Shown here: piece after piece, positions 34,449 through 44,379 of the stretch
How positions within the stretch are numbered: position 1 is the first letter of the stretch
How the letters are laid out: every line of letters starts with the position of its first letter
DNA from: Rubrolithibacter danxiaensis
GTDB taxonomy: Bacteria > Bacteroidota > Bacteroidia > Sphingobacteriales > Sphingobacteriaceae
Assembly: GCF_047272945.1 (NCBI RefSeq)
Contig: NZ_JBKOPS010000002.1
Coordinates: forward strand, 62,001-126,000
Reading direction: 5' to 3'
DNA: 64,000 nt
Notes under the pieces: model-generated
What the model saw: the letters and a program-made list of their open reading frames with translations, nothing else
Databases searched by the model: none
What the model was told of the DNA's origin: nothing
Program-made: the position numbers and the translations under genes

Positions 34449-36605
34449 TTAATATTTAAAAGTCAGTTGAGTGCTTTTTCCAAGCTGAATAAAATCAACC
34501 AGGACATTTAAGCTTTCGTTCTGAATAAAATCTACATCATCTTTTGGTTTGGGCTCTCCTTTTTTCAATGGAGGTAAACCTTTTAACGCTCTTCGTTGGT
34601 TGTCGCGTGCCAGGGTACGTGCTTCTTGTTCGTCACGTTCCTTTTTTAACTTTTCTTCATTCAAAGTTACAGACGTTTCACTTGAACGTTTTCTAAACTG
34701 TTCTATATCTTCCAAAAGGTATTTATATTCCGGTGCAGCCTTCATTCTCTTTTCATGCATGCTTGACAGCTGAGTTTTTAAACCTGAAAGATCTGCAACA
34801 GGAGCGTAGTTACTAGGTTTAATTACATCGAAAGGTAAAGCCGAAGGTTCTGAGCTTTCTCCAAATTTATCAGCCGGGAAAACCATCGGAAACTTAATAT
34901 CAGGAATTACCCCTTTATGCTGTGTACTGTTACCATTTACACGATAAAACTTGGCCATGGTTAAATTTATCTGGCCAAACTTTGGAAGGTTTTTAGAAGT
35001 TGAACTTGCTGTTTCTTCTCCTTTCTTGGTCATTAAAAGCAACTTATCGGCCGGGCCGATAAAGCGAGCCATATCCAAAGCGGATTGTACAGTACCTTTT
35101 CCGTAAGTCTGTGTTCCGAGGATAATACCCCGGCCGTAATCCTGAATTGCCCCGGCAAAAATTTCAGATGCGGAAGCACTGAAACGATCTACTATTACGC
35201 CTAAGGGACCATTCCATGCAATACTTTCGTCTTCGTCTTTATCAACTTCTACCTGGTTGCGTGCATCTCTCACCTGAACTACAGGGCCGGTTTTAATAAA
35301 TAAACCTGTTAACTCAATAGCTTCCATTAGCGAGCCGCCGCCGTTGCTGCGCAAATCTATCATAACGCCGTCAACCTTTTGCTGTTTCAATGTATCCAGA
35401 ATCATTCGCACGTCTCTGGTGGTGCTTTTATAATTAGGATCGCCTGCCTGATAGGCTTTAAAATCTGCATAGAAACCGGGAACATCAATAACCCCGATTT
35501 TATATGTTTTGCCACCGGAGGTTACTGTTTTAATGGTTTTCTTTGCAGACTGATCCTGCAAAACCACTTTATCTCGATATAATTCAACAATTTTCGGTTT
35601 AGAGGAAATTTCTTGTCCGGCAGGAATAATTTTTAATCGAACCATAGTGCCTTTTGGCCCTTTTATCTTTGAAACAGTATTGTCAAGGCGCCATCCAATT
35701 ACGTCTACAAATTCACCATCTTTTCCCTGAGCCACGGCAATAATCTTGTCGTCAACATTCAAGGTTTTTGCTTTATAGGCAGGGCCGCCCGGGATAATTT
35801 CAGCGATTTTAACTACTTCATTTTCTAACTGAAGCCTTGCGCCGATACCTTCAAAGGTACGTGCCATCTCCTCATTAAATTCCTGGGCTCTGGTTGGTAC
35901 AAAATAATTGGTATGCGGATCGATGCTTTCTGTAAAAGCATCCATCATGATCTGGAAAGCATCCTGGTTATTTGTTTTATTAGATTGTGATAACAGGTTT
36001 TCGTAACGTTGTTTTAATGTTTTTACATTCTTTTCTTCTTCCGAACCCGTTATTCGCAAATTCAGTAAATCATATTTAACCCTTTTAAGCCATGCTTCGT
36101 TCGCTTCCGCTTCTGATTTAAACCAGGGAAGTTTACTCCTGTCGTAGGTATAAACCTCATTTCCGTCAAAACTGAAATTTGTATTTACCTGCGATAACGA
36201 ATACTTCAAGCGTTCATCGTATCTTTTTTGAAAAATGTTGAATATACGGAACAAGGCATTCAGATCTCCATCGCGAAGCTGATCGTCAAGGCTGTATTTA
36301 TACTGTTCGAAGTCTTTAACATCACTGGCAAGAAGGTAGGTATGGCCTTCATCAAGCCGTTTTAGGTAATTATTAAAAATAACTTCCGAAATGGAATCGG
36401 TGAGCTTTACTTTTTTATAATGAAAGTTTTCTATCAGCTCTACAATTTTTTTGGTAACGATCTCCTGCTGCGCCTCGGGCTCCAGATTATTTGACCCTTC
36501 TACTTTTGGGTCAATATTTGTATTTGCCTGGCATGCAAATGCAGCTGCTATAAATAAAGAAAGAAATATTTTTTTAAGCATTTCCCTGAATGATTTAAAA
36601 TCCAT
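34449..36605 (-). CDS. Tail-specific protease (Prc/S41A)
   Basis: 718 residues, larger than the other S41 enzyme in this window. It has an N-terminal signal or lipoprotein segment (KIFLSLFIAAAFACQAN), the helical Prc N-domain (residues about 40-220), a PDZ domain (FEGIGARLQLENEVVKIAEI, residues about 240-330) and the S41 core: VDGVMIDLRSNGGG, FSASASEIFAGAIQD and TYGKGTVQ with the Ser-Lys dyad. A C-terminal Prc domain (DUF3340-like) follows. It degrades or processes periplasmic proteins from the C-terminus. A second ATG at 36581 could be the true start. Confidence 0.93.
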   Translation of the reverse strand: MDFKSFREMLKKIFLSLFIAAAFACQANTNIDPKVEGSNNLEPEAQQEIVTKKIVELIENFHYKKVKLTDSISEVIFNNYLKRLDEGHTYLLASDVKDFEQYKYSLDDQLRDGDLNALFRIFNIFQKRYDERLKYSLSQVNTNFSFDGNEVYTYDRSKLPWFKSEAEANEAWLKRVKYDLLNLRITGSEEEKNVKTLKQRYENLLSQSNKTNNQDAFQIMMDAFTESIDPHTNYFVPTRAQEFNEEMARTFEGIGARLQLENEVVKIAEIIPGGPAYKAKTLNVDDKIIAVAQGKDGEFVDVIGWRLDNTVSKIKGPKGTMVRLKIIPAGQEISSKPKIVELYRDKVVLQDQSAKKTIKTVTSGGKTYKIGVIDVPGFYADFKAYQAGDPNYKSTTRDVRMILDTLKQQKVDGVMIDLRSNGGGSLMEAIELTGLFIKTGPVVQVRDARNQVEVDKDEDESIAWNGPLGVIVDRFSASASEIFAGAIQDYGRGIILGTQTYGKGTVQSALDMARFIGPADKLLLMTKKGEETASSTSKNLPKFGQINLTMAKFYRVNGNSTQHKGVIPDIKFPMVFPADKFGESSEPSALPFDVIKPSNYAPVADLSGLKTQLSSMHEKRMKAAPEYKYLLEDIEQFRKRSSETSVTLNEEKLKKERDEQEARTLARDNQRRALKGLPPLKKGEPKPKDDVDFIQNESLNVLVDFIQLGKSTQLTFKY

Positions 36606-36647
36606 TTTTTATGATACCTTGCTATAATGATCAGCTTTTTAAATAAA

Positions 36648-36680
36648 CAAAAAGAGGCAGTAAATCCCTGCCTCTTTTTG
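36648..36680 (-). terminator. Strong terminator after the TPR gene
   Basis: 13-bp perfect stem (caaaaagaggcag 36648-36660, ctgcctctttttg 36668-36680), 7-nt loop, T-run on the minus strand. Confidence 0.85.
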
Positions 36681-36753
36681 TAACAACTTTGAAGCCAAAA
36701 TTAGTATTTTTTATTTTTAAATAAACGTGAATTTACTTAAGGATGAATATGTT

Positions 36754-37848
36754 TTAAAAAACTTTAACAGCAGAGGTATTAAACAAGTTTTCTTTCAATT
36801 TGTAATATTCATCAATACTTGTGTTTGCCGCTAAATAGTTTCCGAGCTTTCGGTAAACATCACCCATATTTCCTTTAATTTCAACAAGGTATTCTGAAAA
36901 ATTATTATCGGCGGCCAGTTTTTCAGCCTCTTTATAATCCGCCAGTGCCTGGTCGTTAAAGCCCAGTTCACTTTTAATGAAAGCAAGGCTCATTAATGAA
37001 GAAATCTGTGCCGGAAGATTGTTTAACTTATCTGCCATTATCTTAGATTGAACAGAAAACCATTTCGCTTCAGACAGTTTGTTTTGCAAGCGATACATAA
37101 ACGCCAGCGATTCAAAGCAATTCATTCTGCCTACTTTATTTCCCATCCTTCTGAATAATGGAAATGCCTTTTTCAAAATATAGTATTCTGCCTGTGTATA
37201 TTCTCCCTTCATAGATTTTAAATCAGCAATCTTAAGATAATCCTCAGCAACAACATTAGGTTTCTGAATGGCAGAATTTATTTTAGTGTTTTCTTCGTAA
37301 AGGATAATTGCCTTGTCATATTGTCCTGTTACTTTGTAAACTGCGGCCAGGTTTTCATTTATACTCGCTATTCCCTGTTTATCTTTCTTCTGTTCGCATA
37401 ATCTTTTGGCATCATTAAAAAACTGTACTGATTTTTCAAAATCACCTTTGTTAGCATGTAAAACTGCCAGCGAGTTATTTATTAGTACAAGGCCGGAATA
37501 ATTATCTTCACTCTTATATAAGGCAAGTGTTTTCTTTAGATTATCTTCTGCGTCTTTGCCGGATGTTTGAAAAGTTTCAGTAAACGAAAGAAAGGAATAA
37601 AGTGACTGAAATTCTTTGTAATTTTTAAAAGAAGCCGCATCTTTTGTCATTTTATTAAAACGTGCGTCCACCTGCATTTTAAAAATAACGGCAGAGTCTA
37701 ATAAAATGCCCATTTCCTGGGGCCCGATTTTTACCGGTTTCTTTGCACTCAGTGAAACGGAATCAGGATTGATAGCAGAAAAAGCGGAACTGCTATTCGT
37801 GCGGCATATTCCTGCCAGCAGCAGAATTAGGATATGTTTAATCTTCAT
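36754..37848 (-). CDS. Secreted TPR protein
   Basis: 364 residues from the ATG at 37848, which begins a signal peptide (MKIKHILILLLAGICRTNSS). From residue about 70 onward are five to six tetratricopeptide repeats with the usual spacing: GLVLINNSLAVLHANKGDFEK, GIASINENLAAVYKVTGQYD-type, and ALADYKEAEKLAADNNFSEY. This resembles the periplasmic sensor half of Bacteroidota TPR histidine kinases, but no kinase follows. Function unknown; it probably binds proteins. Confidence 0.8.
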   Translation of the reverse strand: MKIKHILILLLAGICRTNSSSAFSAINPDSVSLSAKKPVKIGPQEMGILLDSAVIFKMQVDARFNKMTKDAASFKNYKEFQSLYSFLSFTETFQTSGKDAEDNLKKTLALYKSEDNYSGLVLINNSLAVLHANKGDFEKSVQFFNDAKRLCEQKKDKQGIASINENLAAVYKVTGQYDKAIILYEENTKINSAIQKPNVVAEDYLKIADLKSMKGEYTQAEYYILKKAFPLFRRMGNKVGRMNCFESLAFMYRLQNKLSEAKWFSVQSKIMADKLNNLPAQISSLMSLAFIKSELGFNDQALADYKEAEKLAADNNFSEYLVEIKGNMGDVYRKLGNYLAANTSIDEYYKLKENLFNTSAVKVF

Positions 37849-37977
37849 GTAGTTTTTCTGTAGGGAATTCGTTTTTGAAAGAGCGATAACATTGAGTAGC
37901 AATTTACTAATACTTTGAGATAGTAAACTATAATTTATTTTTAAACGTAATAAAAAGAAGGGTATTGTGTGGAGATA

Positions 37978-38832
37978 TTATTCTCCGCTGAAAACTTTAA
38001 GTCCCTGATCAAAAGACGCCCAAACCATGTAAGGATGAGAATTCTGGTAGTGGATATGGCCGTCGACAGTAATACCAATAACACCGGCAAAGCCATCGAA
38101 CGGTTTTAATTCTTCAAACGATTTTTGTGATGCGTCCATTAATGAAAAACCATCTGTAACCCGGGTTACTATCTTTGCTGCCAGTCCAGCACTTACAATA
38201 TCTTCACCTACTCCGGTACAGGAAATAGCAGCGTATTCATTAGCAAAGTTACCCGCTACCGTGGCAGAATCGCTTACCCTTCCGGGTATTTCAAATCCCT
38301 TCCCACCTGTTGAAGTTGCCGCCGCCAGGTTTCCTTCGCTATCCAGGGCAACGCAGCCAACGGTTCCCAGTCTTGATTGCTGCTCACGTTTCTTTTCATA
38401 TTCTTCCCTGCGCTGTTTGGTCACTGGATTATAATACTCGAATCCCTGTTGTCTTGCAAAATCCAAAGCCTCTCTTCCGCATAAAACGCTGTCCGGAAAA
38501 TCCATTAACTTTTTCGCAATAAAAACGGGATTTTTTACATCTTCGACATTTATTACTCCTGCAAATTTTTTTGAAGTCCCGTCCATAATGGATGCGCTCA
38601 TCCGTATCTTTCCGTCAGCCTGTATTTGAGAACCCAGGCCTGCATTAAACAGATCACAATCTTCCAGTAAGGAAACTGCATAGGCAGCTGTTTCTACAGC
38701 AGGATGATTCAGAAGATAGTTATGAGCAGCTTTAACAATTTCGCTTAAAGCCTGTTGTTTGGCCTTCTTTACTTCCTGATTAGTACCCGATTCTGAAAAA
38801 AATCCGCCGTGTATAATTATTTTCGGCTCCAT
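37978..38832 (-). CDS. Isoaspartyl peptidase / L-asparaginase (Ntn-hydrolase)
   Basis: 284 residues. Autocleaving Ntn-hydrolase: the cut is expected before Thr157 in RLGTVGCVALD, exposing the nucleophile. IIIHGGFF at the start and AGLGSQIQADGKIRMSASIM are further family marks; GGKGFEIPGRVSDSATVAGN follows the site. It is translationally coupled to cyanophycinase (TGATG overlap at 38832). Cyanophycinase releases beta-Asp-Arg dipeptides, which this enzyme can split into aspartate and arginine, so the pair would complete cyanophycin breakdown. The ATG at 38832 is preferred over TTG 38835. Confidence 0.93.
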   Translation of the reverse strand: MEPKIIIHGGFFSESGTNQEVKKAKQQALSEIVKAAHNYLLNHPAVETAAYAVSLLEDCDLFNAGLGSQIQADGKIRMSASIMDGTSKKFAGVINVEDVKNPVFIAKKLMDFPDSVLCGREALDFARQQGFEYYNPVTKQRREEYEKKREQQSRLGTVGCVALDSEGNLAAATSTGGKGFEIPGRVSDSATVAGNFANEYAAISCTGVGEDIVSAGLAAKIVTRVTDGFSLMDASQKSFEELKPFDGFAGVIGITVDGHIHYQNSHPYMVWASFDQGLKVFSGE

Positions 38833-39740
38833 CAATCGTAGTCTTTAAGTTTCAGATAAACGTCTTCCTCTATTTTTACTGCCTTTTTTATGTGGAGTTC
38901 GTGTTTCTGCAAGTCGTAGGTATCAAATATCGACATGACGTGTACACGCAAGTTTTCAATAGATACAGGCGAGCCGATTTCAACATCGTAAATATTGGTT
39001 TCTTCAATAAAGCGGCCGTCTACAAGAATTGTAAGTCCCGCTCCGATAGCTTCCAGGCAATTCCCTTCTGTTATCAAAAGTCCTGCATCCTCTCCTAAAC
39101 CAATTCCAAGCAGCCCGGGATTACTTGCTACTGCATAAAACAATCTGCCAATGCGCCCCCGCTGAACAAAATGGGTATCAATTATCATTCCTTCAATAAA
39201 TCCCAACCCGCCGGTAATCTGTACTTCTCCCTTTATTAAAGCTTCGCTGCTACTGCCTCTGTATATCATATTTGCCGAAGCGGCCGCAGCTCCCGCAGAA
39301 GTTCCTGCAATTATAAAAAGTTCCTCCTGGTAGCGCTTGCGAAGAATTTTCAAAAATTCAGTCCCGCCAAAAATAGAACTAAGGCGCAGCTGGTCGCCGC
39401 CTGTGAACATTACAATATCGGCCTTTTTAATTCTTTCGAGATATTCCGGTATCTGAGCATCCTCCCTTGTCCTGATATCCAATACCTGTATATTTTTTAC
39501 CTGGAGCTGGTTAAACGATTTAATATATTCAGGACCGACAATCTCGGGTATTTTGGATGCCGTTGTAATAACTTCAATTACCGGATCTGCTGTATTTTTA
39601 GATTCGGTGATTATCCGTTTTAAAATACCACGCTCAAAAAATTTGATGTAATGTGGATGGTTGATGTTTTCGTTGTAGCTTAAAGAGCTTCCCAAATCCA
39701 CCGCACCACCAATAATTACCAGTTTTCCCTTAGGAGCCAT
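38832..39740 (-). CDS. cphB: Cyanophycinase
   Basis: 302 residues, S51-family serine peptidase that cuts cyanophycin (multi-L-arginyl-poly-aspartate) into beta-Asp-Arg. The nucleophile elbow is FIIAGTSAGAAAASANM; other marks are GKLVIIGGAVD at the N-terminus, VMFTGGDQLRLS, and IDTHFVQRGRIGRL. It is coupled to the isoaspartyl peptidase gene and divergent from cyanophycin synthetase across 105 nt. No signal peptide, so it is an intracellular enzyme. Confidence 0.95.
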   Translation of the reverse strand: MAPKGKLVIIGGAVDLGSSLSYNENINHPHYIKFFERGILKRIITESKNTADPVIEVITTASKIPEIVGPEYIKSFNQLQVKNIQVLDIRTREDAQIPEYLERIKKADIVMFTGGDQLRLSSIFGGTEFLKILRKRYQEELFIIAGTSAGAAAASANMIYRGSSSEALIKGEVQITGGLGFIEGMIIDTHFVQRGRIGRLFYAVASNPGLLGIGLGEDAGLLITEGNCLEAIGAGLTILVDGRFIEETNIYDVEIGSPVSIENLRVHVMSIFDTYDLQKHELHIKKAVKIEEDVYLKLKDYD

Positions 39741-39845
39741 AATTTTTTATACCTAAAATATCCCCTTTAGTTTCAATTAAGCGAAAAAAACTTTATATAT
39801 AATACACGGTTAAGTAGTTAAAAATACCCTGTTTTTTATCCTATT

Positions 39846-42476
39846 ATGAAAATTTTGAGTATCCGGGCATTGAGAGGACCAAACATCTGGTCAGTGCGAA
39901 AAAAGAAGCTGATACAAATGCGTCTGGACCTTGAAGAATTGGAATACAAACCCAGCAATAACATACCTGGTTTTAAACAGAGGCTGGAGGCGCTTATTCC
40001 CAGCCTTTATACCCATTATTGTTCTCCAGGCCATGAAGGCGGTTTTTTTGAACGTGTAGAGGAAGGAACCTGGATGGGCCATATTATAGAACATATTGCC
40101 CTTGAGATTCAAACCCTTGCCGGAATGGACTGTGGCTTTGGAAGAACCCGCTCGACGGGTACAACCGGCATATACAATGTGGTTTTTGCCTACCTGGAAG
40201 AGAATGTGGGAATTTTTGCCGCAAAGGCAGCAGTTAGAATTGCTGAAGCTCTGATAAATGGAAAACTATACAACCTGCAGCCGGATATTCAGAAGATGCG
40301 GGAAATGCGGGATAAAGAACGCCTGGGCCCCAGCACTGCTTCCATTGTAGAAGAAGCAGAAAAACGGGGGATTCCTTTTATCAGGCTTAACTCATTTTCA
40401 TTAGTACAGTTGGGCTACGGTAAAAACCAGGTACGCTTTCGTGCCACTATTACTGATAAAACCAGCAGTATAGGCGTAGACATAGCTTCTAACAAAGAAG
40501 AAACCAAACGCATTTTACAGGAGCAGGCGATACCCGTAGCAGAGGGATTAACAATTTCAGAGGAAGAGGAAATTACGGCGGCTATCGAAGAACTTGGTTT
40601 TCCGCTTGTTTTTAAGCCGCTGGACGGCAATCATGGTAATGGTGCTACAATAAATATTAAAACTTTAGAAGGAGCAAAAGAAGCATTTGAGTTTGCCCGG
40701 CATTATTCCGATAAAGTTATTGCGGAACAATACATAAAAGGATATGACTTTCGGGTTCTCGTAATTAATAATAAGATGGTTGCCGCCGCCTTACGTACCC
40801 CGGCACATGTTAAAGGTGATGGCATACATACAATTAAGGAATTAATTGAAATAGAAAATAAAGATCCCCGAAGGGGATACGGGCATGAGAATGTGTTAAC
40901 AGAAATAACTGTCGACAGAGATACGATGGACCTGCTTACGAAAAGAAATTATTCTCTTGAAACGATACCAGGTAAAGATGAAACCGTATTCCTGAAATCT
41001 ACCGCAAACCTCAGTACAGGCGGTACATCTGTTGATGTAACTGAATTGGTCCATCCCCACAATGTTTTCATTTGCGAACGCATTGCCAGAATTATCGGGT
41101 TAGATGTTTGCGGTATTGATATAATGGCCGAAAATCTTACCCAGCCACTGGAAGAAACCGGAGGAGTAGTACTGGAAGTAAATGCTGCTCCCGGCTTCAG
41201 AATGCACCTGGCCCCCAGTATTGGAACACCCAGGAATGTGGCAGCACCCGTGTTGGATATGCTTTATCCGCCCGGTAAATCTGCCAGGATACCTATTATA
41301 GCCATTACAGGTACCAACGGAAAAACCACAACAACCCGCTTAATTTCTCATATTATAAAAAATAACGGCTACCGGGTTGGTTTTACTACTTCCGACGGTG
41401 TTTACATTCAAAACTCCATGCTGCTGCAGGGAGATACTACCGGCCCTGCAAGCGCAGAGTTTGTATTGAAAGACCCTACGGTAGAATTTGCTGTTCTGGA
41501 AACGGCACGGGGTGGAATATTGCGGGCCGGACTTGGTTACGAACAGTCGGATATAGGAGTTATCACCAACATACAGGAAGACCATTTGGGAATATCAGAT
41601 ATTAATACCCTGGAAGACCTGATGCGGGTAAAAGCTGTGGTTATTGAATCGGTAAAAAAAGATGGCTGGGCTGTTCTTAATGCAGATAATGACTATTGCG
41701 TTCGCATAGGAAAGGAAACAACGCATTGTAATGTTGCTTACTTTTCTATGGATGAACACAACCCGGTTATTGAAGAGCATTGCAAAAAAGGAGGCATTGC
41801 AGCATTGTTTGAAAACGGATTTATTTCAGTAAAAAAAGGCGATTGGAAAATCCGCATCTCTAAAGTTTCACATATCCCCATTACCTTTAACGGTACTGTT
41901 CCTTTCATGATTCAGAACGCCCTCGCGGCATCGCTTTCTGCCTTCCTGTGGGGATTTAAAATAGAAGATATCCGTTTATCGTTAGAAACATTTATCCCTT
42001 CCGCAGCTCAAACTCCAGGCAGGATGAACCTGTTCCACTTTAATGATTACAAAATATTAATAGATCATGCACACAATCCTGACGGACTAAGAGGTTTACA
42101 GCCTTTTATTGCTACGCTGAATACTTCTGTTAAAACCGGTGTTATCTCAGGTACAGGCGACCGAAGAGATGAAGACATCCGTGAAGTAGGAAGGTTAAGT
42201 GCAAACATGTTCGACCGGATTATTATTTGCCAGGAAAAATATCTGAGAGGAAGAACGCACGATGAGCTGGTTGGCCTTTTGGTAGAAGGAGTAAAAGAAG
42301 CAAAACCCGATATAGATGTTAAGATAATCCCAAAAAGCGAAGATGCATGGAAGCATGTAATAGCGAATGTAACACCGGGCGAATTAATAACCATTATCGG
42401 GGAAGCGATTTACCATCCGATTGAAGTAGTACAGCAACACTACGATAAGGAATGCGGAAAACAGGTGCAGGTTTAA
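39846..42476 (+). CDS. cphA: Cyanophycin synthetase
   Basis: 876 residues, three-domain CphA1 arrangement. The N-domain (residues 1-160) has SLYTHYCSPGHEGGFFERVE; the ATP-grasp domain (about 170-480) has FPLVFKPLDGNHGNGATINI and LEVNAAPGFRMHL; the Mur-ligase-like domain begins at residue about 485 with IAITGTNGKTTTTRLI and continues with DHAHNPDG and SGTGDRRDEDI. It builds cyanophycin from Asp and Arg with two ATP per step and needs a primer. It is divergent from cphB. Length fits the family (about 870-900). Confidence 0.96.
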   Translation: MKILSIRALRGPNIWSVRKKKLIQMRLDLEELEYKPSNNIPGFKQRLEALIPSLYTHYCSPGHEGGFFERVEEGTWMGHIIEHIALEIQTLAGMDCGFGRTRSTGTTGIYNVVFAYLEENVGIFAAKAAVRIAEALINGKLYNLQPDIQKMREMRDKERLGPSTASIVEEAEKRGIPFIRLNSFSLVQLGYGKNQVRFRATITDKTSSIGVDIASNKEETKRILQEQAIPVAEGLTISEEEEITAAIEELGFPLVFKPLDGNHGNGATINIKTLEGAKEAFEFARHYSDKVIAEQYIKGYDFRVLVINNKMVAAALRTPAHVKGDGIHTIKELIEIENKDPRRGYGHENVLTEITVDRDTMDLLTKRNYSLETIPGKDETVFLKSTANLSTGGTSVDVTELVHPHNVFICERIARIIGLDVCGIDIMAENLTQPLEETGGVVLEVNAAPGFRMHLAPSIGTPRNVAAPVLDMLYPPGKSARIPIIAITGTNGKTTTTRLISHIIKNNGYRVGFTTSDGVYIQNSMLLQGDTTGPASAEFVLKDPTVEFAVLETARGGILRAGLGYEQSDIGVITNIQEDHLGISDINTLEDLMRVKAVVIESVKKDGWAVLNADNDYCVRIGKETTHCNVAYFSMDEHNPVIEEHCKKGGIAALFENGFISVKKGDWKIRISKVSHIPITFNGTVPFMIQNALAASLSAFLWGFKIEDIRLSLETFIPSAAQTPGRMNLFHFNDYKILIDHAHNPDGLRGLQPFIATLNTSVKTGVISGTGDRRDEDIREVGRLSANMFDRIIICQEKYLRGRTHDELVGLLVEGVKEAKPDIDVKIIPKSEDAWKHVIANVTPGELITIIGEAIYHPIEVVQQHYDKECGKQVQV

Positions 42477-42487
42477 ATAAATTAACT

Positions 42488-42961
42488 ATGGAAAGACACG
42501 TTTCAGATCTTGAGAAAGATTTTGAGTTTCAGAAAATCGAATGGCCTTTATACCGTATCGGTTGGGTTTTAATGGGTGTTTTTTTAACTCTGGGAGCGGT
42601 AGGTTTATTTGGCCATGGTATTTTTTCACGAAAGCATGTGAAGCAAGCAAATTTTTCTATTGAGTACGACCGCTATCTTCGATATTCTGTAAGCACAGAG
42701 CTTGTAGTTAATGCAGGCAGTTTAGGGAAAGATTCTTCTTTAACAATAAATTCAGATTACTTAAAAAAAGTTAAAATTGATAAAATACTTCCTGAACCAA
42801 AATTAATGGAATTAAGCGGAAAACATATTAAGCTGAAGTTTTCTGACAGTAAAATAAATGAAATAACATTCTATCTGGATCCTATTGATTATGGTGCGCA
42901 AAGTTTAGAGATAGAAATAAACGGTAATAAAAAAACGGTAGATCAGTATATATTCTTTTAA
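42488..42961 (+). CDS. Single-helix membrane protein next to a YetF-like gene
   Basis: 157 residues. The N-terminus (MERHVSDLEKDFEFQKIEWP) precedes one membrane helix (IGWVLMGVFLTLGAVGLFG); the rest is soluble and beta-rich, ending IEINGNKKTVDQYIFF. The downstream YetF-like gene starts 20 nt later, so the two are probably one unit and may form a complex. I do not recognise the family. ATG 42488 is chosen because the longer frame starts inside cphA. Confidence 0.65.
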   Translation: MERHVSDLEKDFEFQKIEWPLYRIGWVLMGVFLTLGAVGLFGHGIFSRKHVKQANFSIEYDRYLRYSVSTELVVNAGSLGKDSSLTINSDYLKKVKIDKILPEPKLMELSGKHIKLKFSDSKINEITFYLDPIDYGAQSLEIEINGNKKTVDQYIFF

Positions 42962-42981
42962 CACATTAAAAACTAAAGGCT

Positions 42982-43449
42982 ATGGAATCGATCATATTAC
43001 GCTCTACTATAATTTACTTTTTTGTATTTATTATTCTACGGGTAGGCGGTAAAAGAACGCTGGGTGAAATGACCACCTTCGACTTGGTATTGCTGTTAAT
43101 AATTAGTGAAGCGTGTCAGCAAGCTTTAATAAACGATGATAATTCGATTACCGGAGGGATGTTAGCAATAACCACATTGGTTTTTATTGATATTGTAATT
43201 TCTCTTTTAACCGGCAAATACAAATTGTTTGATAATATCATCAACAGCGTGCCGCTTATTATTTTAAAAGATGGCGAACCGTTTTTAGACAGAATGTCGA
43301 AAGCACGGTTGCAGGTTGAAGATATTTTGGAAGCAGCACGGGCGAATCAGGGTCTGGAAAGTCTCGATCAGATAAAATATGCAGTACTTGAAAAAGACGG
43401 CTCAATAAGTATTATTCCAAAGCACTTAAACCCGGGCCCGGCTATTTAG
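42982..43449 (+). CDS. DUF421/YetF-like membrane protein
   Basis: 155 residues. Three membrane helices (IIYFFVFIILRVGG, FDLVLLLIISEACQQAL and MLAITTLVFIDIVISLL) are followed by the small DUF421 cytoplasmic domain (PLIILKDGEPFLDRM, LQVEDILEAARANQG, YAVLEKDGSISIIPK). The mark GGKRTLGEMTTFDLV is clear. Family role is uncertain, linked to envelope functions in Bacillus. It converges on the amidase gene with no spacer. Confidence 0.9.
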   Translation: MESIILRSTIIYFFVFIILRVGGKRTLGEMTTFDLVLLLIISEACQQALINDDNSITGGMLAITTLVFIDIVISLLTGKYKLFDNIINSVPLIILKDGEPFLDRMSKARLQVEDILEAARANQGLESLDQIKYAVLEKDGSISIIPKHLNPGPAI

Positions 43450-43450
43450 C

Positions 43451-44266
43451 TTAATATTTCTTACTCAAATTATCTAATACACTTTTATCAAAATCGGTAA
43501 GTTGCGGGCTTAACTCTGTTTGTATAAAATGCAGTTTAAAAGCCTTTATGGCGGCTATCGAATCCTGAACGTCGTATCCGATAAGCCTTAATGCAGTTTT
43601 ACTATTGAACGTACTGTCGGGTACCTCCGTCATATCATCGTACCACAGTCCGAACCCTTTTGAAGCAAGTTTTTTCCAGGGAAAGAGCGGATTTGGATCC
43701 ACCTTTCTCTTGGGAGCAATATCTGAATGCCCGATAAAATTGCTTGCCGGAATATTATAATTCTTTTTAAGCATTGCCAGTAAGGATAACAGGCTGTTTA
43801 TCTGCGTATCGGTAAATGCTTCAAAACCATTATTATCAAGTTCTATCCCTATAGAGGAAGAATTGATATCCGTTAAACTACCCCACTTTGCATTTCCGCC
43901 GTGCCATGCTCTGAGGTAATCATTCAGCATGTGATAAATAGTTCCGTCTTTACAAATTACATAATGAGCGCTTACCTGCGTTTTTACAGTGGTAAAGGTT
44001 TTTAGTGTTTGTTCACACGCGTTTTGGGCGGTATGATGAATAATTACATAATTAGGCTTACGCAGGTTAAAATTTACTGTTCCAACAAAATAAGGTGCAG
44101 TTTTTACTCCGGGCCCCTCTATAAAAGGCAAAGGGGATTTACTGATAGTTTTTGCCAGCGTTCGTGCCTGCTTTTTATACATTTTATTAGTAGGAGCATA
44201 GGGATTTACAGAACACGAGGAAAAAAAGATGAGCAGAGTGGTTGCTAAAATAAAATGGCGTTTCAT
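43451..44266 (-). CDS. N-acetylmuramoyl-L-alanine amidase lipoprotein (AmiD-like)
   Basis: 271 residues from the ATG at 44266, giving a lipobox (LIFFSSC, Cys about residue 17). The Amidase_2/PGRP domain is at residues about 75-230: YVIIHHTAQNACEQT holds the first zinc His, AWHGGNAKWGSLTDINSSSI follows, and FIGHSDIAPKRKVDPNPLF holds the later ligands. It cleaves the MurNAc-L-Ala bond in cell-wall fragments. The start at 44347 would add 27 residues without a signal. It is convergent with the YetF-like gene, 1 nt between stops. Confidence 0.92.
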   Translation of the reverse strand: MKRHFILATTLLIFFSSCSVNPYAPTNKMYKKQARTLAKTISKSPLPFIEGPGVKTAPYFVGTVNFNLRKPNYVIIHHTAQNACEQTLKTFTTVKTQVSAHYVICKDGTIYHMLNDYLRAWHGGNAKWGSLTDINSSSIGIELDNNGFEAFTDTQINSLLSLLAMLKKNYNIPASNFIGHSDIAPKRKVDPNPLFPWKKLASKGFGLWYDDMTEVPDSTFNSKTALRLIGYDVQDSIAAIKAFKLHFIQTELSPQLTDFDKSVLDNLSKKY

Positions 44267-44379
44267 AATTGATCCAAATTTAACTTTAAGCCCGAAACAA
44301 ACTGTTGGTATATTGATAAAAATAGAAAAGCTTCCTAAAGCCGGCAAAAAAGTAGATTTTTACTGAAGCGATTTTATTT

